Assembly: GCA_019648995.1 (NCBI GenBank) | Contig: BLXT01001278.1 | Location: forward strand, 1,645,373-1,669,555 | DNA from: Plakobranchus ocellatus | Lineage: Eukaryota; Mollusca; Gastropoda; Plakobranchidae | DNA length: 24,183 bases | Direction of reading: 5' to 3' | Shown: positions 13,601 through 22,600 of the stretch, one piece after another | Layout: the number at the start of each line of letters is the position of its first letter | How positions within the stretch are numbered: position 1 is the first letter of the stretch | The notes under the pieces: model-generated | Databases searched by the model: none | What the model was told of the DNA's origin: nothing | Seen by the model: the letters and a program-made list of their open reading frames with translations, nothing else | Made by a program: the position numbers and the translations under genes

Positions 13601-16600
13601 ACTATTGACCCTTGGCAGGTTTAAAATGCTTTTCAAAATTATTATCACAAATCTGAGAACAGATTTCTTTTCGTTACGCAAATTAAACACACACATAATA
13701 AAAGAATCAAAGTAGCAGCCAAAATTGATGAAATAAAGAGAGACAGGAATTAAGAGAGCAAAAATGTCCTGTAACTGTAGCATCGATTGGAGTCAAGAAA
13801 AAGAAATTTCTAGACTTAAAAATGAAAAAAGAGCAAAATCCTTTAAGAAAAAAAAAATAAATTGACTGTGGCTTTACCATTCAGAAACACTCTTGATTGT
13901 GAATCAACAATATGGCTTTGAAATTTCACATCTATACTATAAGATTTTTTTCTGGTTCCAACACAAGGAAATCAAAGTTAACGAATGCTCAAGCAAATAA
14001 GTATCACACACACACAGAGAAATAAATCCAATCCAATAAGGTCATGGCTATATGTTCTCTATAATATTCGTATTTATATAATATTCTATAAAATAAATTT
14101 GGTAGAGACATTTGAATTTTTCTTCAAAAACTTCTTGGGGATTTGAATAATAAAATCCTTTCAATATTAAAAGTAAAGAAAACATACACATAAAAAAGGA
14201 ATAAAAACACAATTTTAAAACTAAAGGTCAAAACAAAAAGTTTTCTTCATGACACTTAGGATCAAATTGTAGCGGATGGTAAGTTTTTAAATATATTGAT
14301 CTCATTCCATTCGAAGCAACAAATGATTATACTAATTACAAGTGAGCAATTTAATCCATAAAAATTTCATACACAAAATTTCTTTTTCTTCAAAGCTTGC
14401 TTAAATTAACCTTATTCACATGTGTCTATCTACTTCTCTCTAATGCAGTCAATGTTTTTACCTCTCTGTGTTACTAAGGGATCATCAATATGCAAATGTA
14501 TGACTGACAAGCTGCCGACTCGCTTTTCCGAGATGTGTGCTGGATGATCCAAACTTTTGGACTGATCATCATCCTCTGATGGCTCAACAACTAAAGGCTT
14601 GTGACTTGATTCCTTATACTCATTGCTAGATTTCAAAGGTAAAAATATGGGAATGAAAATAGTAAATTATGACACTTCTTTTTCAGTAACATATAGGCAT
14701 AAAAAAAAAGCTTTCACCTAAAATTAGATTAAATTGTACCACTAACTTGACACTATGATTATAATGTAAAGAATACATAAAAAAAATATATCAAAGGACA
14801 TCCATGTTTTTTTTTTTTTTTTCTCTGAAACTTGGCTTCATTAGGGTACAAAATCCAACACAAAATTGATTGGTAATAAATTTTAAGAAAGAATGAATAA
14901 AAAGCATATTATCAAAAGTTAACAGGTCATTTTTGTATAATCCTCATAAAAAATTAAGCCTAATTAATATGTGCAATACATGTATTTTGATGCTGCAGTA
15001 GTGCTGTTTATATCCTACAGGAAGATTTTCAGCAGTTATTGATACTTTTTATACACTGAAAACAATCATTTATCACTCCTTAGTTCTTCCCCCCACTAAC
15101 CTATAGAAGTTACTCTTGATGATGTAGTTATCTAAGGTTTCTGACACTGGACTGCGGAAATACTTTTGGGCCTTGGGATCCTCTGAGGTTTTCAGTAACT
15201 GAGTAAGCTCCTCCGATTTTTGTAGAAATGGGCGGTGAAGCTCCCAATCCATGCCAAGAGCTTTGAGGAGCACATCTAGTGGGATTAAGGTGCAGTAAAA
15301 CATTATTAACCCAAAAAGAGTTTAAATTATAATACATGGTTAGATAAAAATGATTTTAAGTACCCAAATATTGTTGTTTTTTTTTTCTTTTAAATTAAAC
15401 TGGCTACCAAAATATGCTTAACCAAAATGATGTCCAGTGTCACAAAAAATTTTGGTGTAAAAGTGTCCTACTGCAATTAAGGGTTATGACCCCTTTATCA
15501 AGGACTAATGTTTAAAATAATAATGCATGTTTACATAACCATTCTACTTATAAAAAAAAAAAAAAGATTTAAAATTTGATAAAAGAAATAAAAAAGGTAC
15601 TAATGCTTCTTCTTCATTAGAGTTTATTCATATATCTATTACAATTTTCATTAAGAAAAAATAACAAAGATTTTCATTTAATGTATTTTTAGGTATATCT
15701 TAGAAGATGCCAATTTAATTGATAAGGTAGCTACTAATTTATTTTAAAAAATGCAAATCATATTTCATCAAATAGGTTCCACAAAAACTAGTTCCAAATT
15801 TTTCTAGTAATTGAAATGTAAATTAATAAGTACAGACATTGATGCATTTATGAAATAAAAGCTAATAAAGAAAAATGTTAGTTTTCATGAAATTCACCTG
15901 TAGTTAAAAAAAAATATACGATCTGTACCTACACTTTTAATGCAAGTATAATTGGTGTTTAATTTACAGTACAACGGTTTTAATATTATAGCTGTTGTTT
16001 TGCTTTTGAGAGAGAGATTATTATAATGCAAAAATTCAACGAAATCCAACTAGAATATCACTGAATATTTTCCTACAAATAGAAATACTGAAAATGAAAA
16101 TCTTGTAACGATGAAAACATGATAGATAAGTAAAACTGTATGCATATTACATAATTATTTTGAGTGAATTTTATCCTCCTTCTTTACATTCTTTTTTTTT
16201 TAATAAAACCCTTAATATATTGACATCTTGGCACAGAATGACAGTAATTTTATCTAGTTTCCACTATTATAAAGGTTTATGAAAGCATTTACTAGCCGTA
16301 TAAAGAATAGATAGGTTGCAACTTTTGACTTATATGGACTAAACTCAAGATATTTTTTGTCATAAAAATGTTGGAAAATTTACTGTTAAAAGATATCAAG
16401 TTAGATTTTTTTTTTAAATTAATAAAAAAAATTCACATTTCTCTGAATACTGGGCCTTCATTTTTATCAGTTCATGGGCCAATTCCCTGTATCTGTGTCT
16501 CATATAATTTAACTTTTGTGAATGTATTTCCTTTTTAAAAAAATCTGCCATATATGAAATAAACTCATTCTTACATCTACTATTAACATTGTTAATGCCA

Positions 16601-19600
16601 AAAAAAAAAAAAATAAATAAAAAATTCAAATACTAATAATGCTAAATTAGCTTATTAAGCTTTTGTTAATTTTTTTCCTTAAAAAAAAAATGGTGCAATC
16701 AATTCTAAATGCAATAAACTGATTATATTTTGCATTCTGCACAATATCTTCCATTTTTTGAAGAGTCTACACATTAATTTTAAAGTAAAATTTAAAAAGC
16801 TCACTACATCTATGCTTTTAGGAAAGGAAAAAAAAACACAAAACACTACAATATAACAATGGTATAATGCAAAGTAGAAATACTGATCAAAACTTCTTTT
16901 AGTGGTTTTTTTTTTTAATTTCAACTCTACAAATAAAGAATTCATATCCCACATTTCCAATACACGGGTAGTACTATTATTTTGGAATAAAAAAAGAAGC
17001 TCTGATAGTTCCGAGAAGATACATAAAAAAATAAAATAAAGTATACATAAAAACAAAGAAAAATAAAAAACGGAAAGGATATTTTTGTACATCTACTCTT
17101 CTGTTCAGCAATCAGGCTGCAGATTTTACAATTTATTTTCAAAGAAAGGAATTTTACAAACATTAGTTGTCATTAATAATTTTTTTCATTTTACCAAAGA
17201 AAACGTGAATGATAGTGACACTTAATTTTAAGTTTTTTGTTCCGTTTTTATTCATACTATTAAAAATTTTTAAAACTATTGATTATCTGATCAAGAGATA
17301 TAAAATTAATGAGCGTGTTATATTTCAACAATTTCAATAGGTCAATAAGAAATTAATCCTAGTCAGATGAAACCCACTTTAAAAAAAATTCCATCCAAAT
17401 TGAGAGATATCAGGCATCAATAAAAAACTTCTTTTTTTACCAATGACTAAAAATTTTGGAGATAGCATACAATGGATATTTTTTTAACCTGCGCAAGAGA
17501 TAAGCCATCAAAGGCAGACAATGCGAAAATAGATTTGACCCTACAATTTTTCAAACTGCATTCGTGTGTAACTTTTTCCAAATAATTTATTTTATATTCA
17601 GGCCTGATTTCAGAGGTAAATTATAACTTAAAAAAAAAAAAAAAGAAAGAAAAGAAGTCTTAACATAAAGACATAGAGATATAGAATAGATTTAGCAATA
17701 TGTTAACATGTACATAAAAAAAAAAAAGAAAAAGGAAAAAAAAAATTCTGCCTTGGCATATCATGCAACGAAAAAAAAAAAGAATATTTGGGACGAAGTG
17801 CATACATTGTACCTGTTATTTTCATCTGCTTGTTAGATCAAGAAAAAAAAAAAGAAAATCGGTCAAAGTTCAAAGCAAGCTAAACATATGTTATCAGTTG
17901 CATACCTTTTAATATAAATATTTGTAGGTATTTATAAGCAGAAAAATCACCTTATCTTTTAGTTTGCTGGTCTACAAAGGTGCAGGATGCATCATCTTCT
18001 CAAACAAAATAAATACTCTATGGTGCAGCATCATTTTTGACTCATCCAATCAATAGAGTATTAAATATAACATACATGTTTCAGTGTTTTGTCGATGAAG
18101 CTTTCTCCAAACCCTCAAACCCTCTTCCTTTTTTACACACACAAAAGAGAACCCATAAAAAAACAATAACTGCAAAATTCGTTAAACAATACCCTCAGAT
18201 GTATGCAATCATATATGTGACGCGTTCTGTCAAACCGGGGCATAAGGTACCATGGCCTATTTTGAGATATTGCTGTGTAAAGTTAATACACTATTTTTTT
18301 AGCTAAAATTTTTTATTTCATATTAACATCCTAAATACATTAGTTTGAGGTTTATTATGAAAAAAACATGTTTTTGCGTTTGAAAATACACTTAATACGG
18401 CATTTCTTTGACAGAAGTCTAAATCTTGAACGAGAATTACGCTAATCATGACCTTTTTTACCAATGATTTTGGTCATTAATCAACAAGCCACGCTGGCAT
18501 TGTTTGGTATCACTGTAATCGGGAAAACCTAAATTTTTTAAATATAGCACTGTTTTTGAATAGATATAAATTAAATGAACTCATAAATAAATTATTGTTA
18601 ATACCTTCTGAGACTGCATTTTTCCTTTATTTTGCATTGTTGCGGTGAGTTAGGGAATGGTTAATGTGCTTTAAAATAAAGAAAACTGCATGAAATAGTG
18701 TGAAATTTTGTTTGAGTGTCAAGCGTTATGTGCTTATTGTGACTGCCAAGTTTTGTAGCTCTCGAATAATTAGAACCTATTGGTTGCTATAGAGATATAT
18801 TCAAAATTTTAAACTGTTTTCTCAATAAAATGAGTTTTTGCTTTTCACGTACCAACCATCTTCAAATGCCCATAGCTCAGCCAAAAATTATCCAATTGAC
18901 ATAAACTTGGTGTCAAATTAAAGCTTAAGACCTGAACTATACAATGGTATAAATATCTCAAAACAGCCCGAGGGTACCTTATGCCCAGTTTTGACAGAAC
19001 GCATCACATATATGCCTTTGCTGCCTCTGTAAAGTTCAGACTCTGAATTTGTGCAGATATGAGAATGAGTTGACCCTTTGCTATCATATCTCACAAAAAT
19101 TATAATAGTATTTAAGATTTGAAAGAAAGGATTAAAAAAAAATATTCTTGTAGAAGAGTTTTATCAGTTGTGCGAATACCTCCACCATCTCATACTAATT
19201 AAAACTTTTGGAAAAAAACAAGGAGATAAAAAAAAAATGTTTTTAAAACTGTACCAGTAAGCCTTTAACACTTTTAACACCACAACAATAGTTCAATTAT
19301 ATTATCTAGCCAATAAAATGTATCAAAACAAAATATTACGAGAAATTAATGCTGGCAACACCAAATGTGTAAATGTGCAATGATCCAATCCATTAATAAA
19401 ATTATGATGAATATGATACATCAAAGGGGAACAAGATAATAATCAAAATTTTTGTTGCTCATTTACATTTATGCCACAAAACACCACACCAAACTGTTTA
19501 TTTCTGTTTTAGTCTTGATTGGGATTTTAACTGTTGCCTCAAATGCAAAATGAAAAGAGATTCATCATTTTGAAACAAGGCAAACAAGTTGTTAATCTAC

Positions 19601-22600
19601 TGCAAATCAGCGAACACAATTTTTTTTTTTTTTTTAACTTAAATCATGCAAATGATCCTTCTCATTTTGCTGGCAATGTAACAGGGAGATAAGAGGGAGT
19701 ATAAATAGATATATAACTGATAATACATACCCATCTTTTTATGAGCTTTTCCTAAGAAATTACCAAAGCATTACAGACAAAAAAATGTTTATGTTTGCAT
19801 TCCATTTTTTTTTTTGTAAAGGGTGAGCAAAATTTATTGGAAATTTCCGATTAATTTTGACATGTTTTACATTTCATTTTGTGTGCAAAGTACAATGTGA
19901 TTTTAAACATTAATTTTAGAATTCAAGTTTTAAATTCACATGCAAAATTTTCAAACAGTCACATAACTGTGTATTAGACAACCACTTTTGTTTGCAGTGT
20001 AAATAAGTAGGTGCATTTTCATTTCTTTTCATCCAAAATCTTTCTGTAACATATGTGATGTGAGGTGACATTCCGACACTCAAAATATTAAGAATTTCCA
20101 TCACAGTCTGCTTACAAAATTAATAGATAGGTACCTGGTCCAACAAAACTCATGCTTTTCTTGGAATGGTACAGAAAGATGTCTTTTGGCGTCTCTGGTC
20201 GAGCACTTTTGGGGGTAAACTGTCTAACAGGACCAACTGCATCGGAGTAGCTGAATAGTTTTAATAGAGTTCAATCAAAATTAACTTGTGCTCAAATATT
20301 TGAAAATGCGCTCTCTTTGCTTTCAGTGCATTATTTATACACATTTGTTTTCTTCCTTTCTACAAAATTTCAAATTTTATTTTTTACTTTTTGGCCTCAA
20401 TATATCTTATGTTCTTAATGTCTCTTTTCATTATGATTTCTGATAACCGCAGTTCTCATTCTTTTATCTCATACTCAGTTGGGTATCTTTACAGAAAATT
20501 AATTCCACTGTTTTGATATCGAATTGACTAAATTTGTTCACTTATGACAAAGCTAATATGAAATGAAAATAAATTTGATTTTTTTTTTTTAACATCAGTT
20601 GGAGAGACAACAAAAATGTCAATGCATGAACTTATCACTTAAATAGAAGCTCAAATTTAAATTTTCATTTCTTTTTGTCTGACTTCATTGCTTACTTTGT
20701 GTTTTCTGAAGCCTTCTTTCTGTCTTTCTTTTTTTTTTTTTGTCCTTGCTTTTGTTTCATTTTATTACCTAAACCCCAAAATTTTGAATTATTTTCAAAA
20801 AGAGGAAATAACAAAAACATCAAAAATATAGCATTCATTTTACGCAAACTGTTTCATGATGTTAAAGTTGGAATATGCAAGGTAGGAATAAATTTTTTAG
20901 AGATTTCCCTCAGGTAAGAGTAAAGGCATAAAAAAATGACATTTATATTTTATATTCTGTCACTATCAATGATTCCAAAATTGCAGATTACTATCTAGTA
21001 GCATGTAGCAAAGTGCATCTAACAGAAAATCAAATGAAAAACTTTAATAAAGCAGTTTGTATACATCTATGTGCTACTGGCTAAATAAAAGCAGTAGTAC
21101 TATTAAAATTAAATTAAAAAGGAAAAAACAAGCTTTTCATTCTTTGCAAACAAATTTCATATGTCTAAAAACATACACAAGGATTAGATATTCAGAACCA
21201 AAATTTATTTAAATTGACTATTTGCGAAAAATTATAGTTATTGACAATAACATTGACTAAATGATATTATCAGTGTAATTGTAAACAGGAATTGTAATGT
21301 TTGATATTGATGTTATAATAACCCAAAATCAATACTCATGAAACAGATTTTAAGCAAAAAGATGCTAAGTCAAGTTCAGATCAATGATTATAAAAAAAAC
21401 AGCTTCTGACTATTTTACCATCTTAAACCATATATATTTCATTTCACTATTTTGAGCAGATTCAGAGTGTACTAAAAAGGGTTAAAAAAAATAATTCCAA
21501 ATGTCCAGGTGATGTTGAAATGATGTCTACCATCTTAGAAAAATTCAACGAAAACTACATCTATTGCTACAAGAGAGGGCTATACCATAAACTTAATGGA
21601 CTTTTTTTCACTTTCTATTCTACAGAGCATACATGTCACCTTTTAGGCCTAACTGCTTGAGGAGGAAAGTAGGACATCGCTTCTAAGGCTGTTTTGCTGC
21701 GTTGCACTGCACCAAAGTTTGGAAATGTATTTGATCGATCTCCAACAAGTCGAAACGTATACGGTGCAGACATGTCAATGTGCATTGACTGCTTTGGTCC
21801 TTCCGCTAAAAGTTCATGTAGAAAAGTGAAGCTTTCTTTAGGGTTAGAAGCAAAAAGAAGCCAAAGTTAACAATAACTGAGCAATAAAATAAGTTAAAAT
21901 GTTTGGTTTTTTTTAAGCGATGATTTTTTCTGTGGTTTTTTAAAGGACATCAAATATAAAAAATTCTTTATCGAAAAGATAAATTATACTGCTGAAATTT
22001 TAAAATAAATCTCGTTTACATTGATTTTCATTGTTGGCCATACCTACATTAAGATAATGTAGCTAAACTTAATAATAATGTTACAAGCACATATTGGGTG
22101 TCAGTAATATTTAAGAAAAGATATGTAAATTTGTTTCAACTTTTAGATGAAAAGAGGCTAGGCACTACGTTAAAATTAAACATAGGGTGTTACTTTTTCG
22201 TTTTACTTTGAGACATCCCTCAAAAATACACATACTCTAGATAAAAAAAAAAAAAAACAATAATTTTCATTGTCAATTACATAAATTAAAACTGGTTTTA
22301 TGTTTGTATTGAAAACACATGCTACAGTTCAAAAGATGATTATCAAGGCACAGAGACAATGAGTTTTTTTTTTTCTTGTCTATGACATTTATAAAAAAAT
22401 GAGCAGTTAAAAAAAAGTGATTATGGGCTTATTCAGGGCACCTAAATGGAAAAATGAGTGGCAAAAAATAAATGCCAAAGTTTGGCCCTTAAAATATCTT
22501 AAATGTTTAAATAAATATCCAGAACAGACATAATTAAGATCAATGACAGAAAAGGAATGCAAAGAAAAACTGAACAGCCACTTACCCTGACCCTCACAGC

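Larger units (their letters stand above)
15276..20134. other. Large intron between exons 3 and 4 (4.9 kb)
   Basis: The longest intron in the window, flanked by phase-1 exon ends (G|AT, Asp). It contains the inverted-repeat transposon at 18210-19014, a possible cassette exon at 16437-16544, and a cluster of A-rich tracts at about 17628-17858. The remainder is AT-rich with no other recognisable content. Confidence 0.75.

Noticed and set aside
13525..13783. Minus-strand frame reading from the intron into exon 6 as a membrane protein
   Set aside because: Only the part after the acceptor at 13524 matches the family. The upstream part is hydrophobic AT-rich noise, and the splice join with exon 5 gives a perfect frame.
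15073..15337. Second overlapping minus-strand frame across exon 4
   Set aside because: It is a shadow frame; only the frame with DVLLKALG-WELHR matches the BTB family and fits the neighbouring exons.
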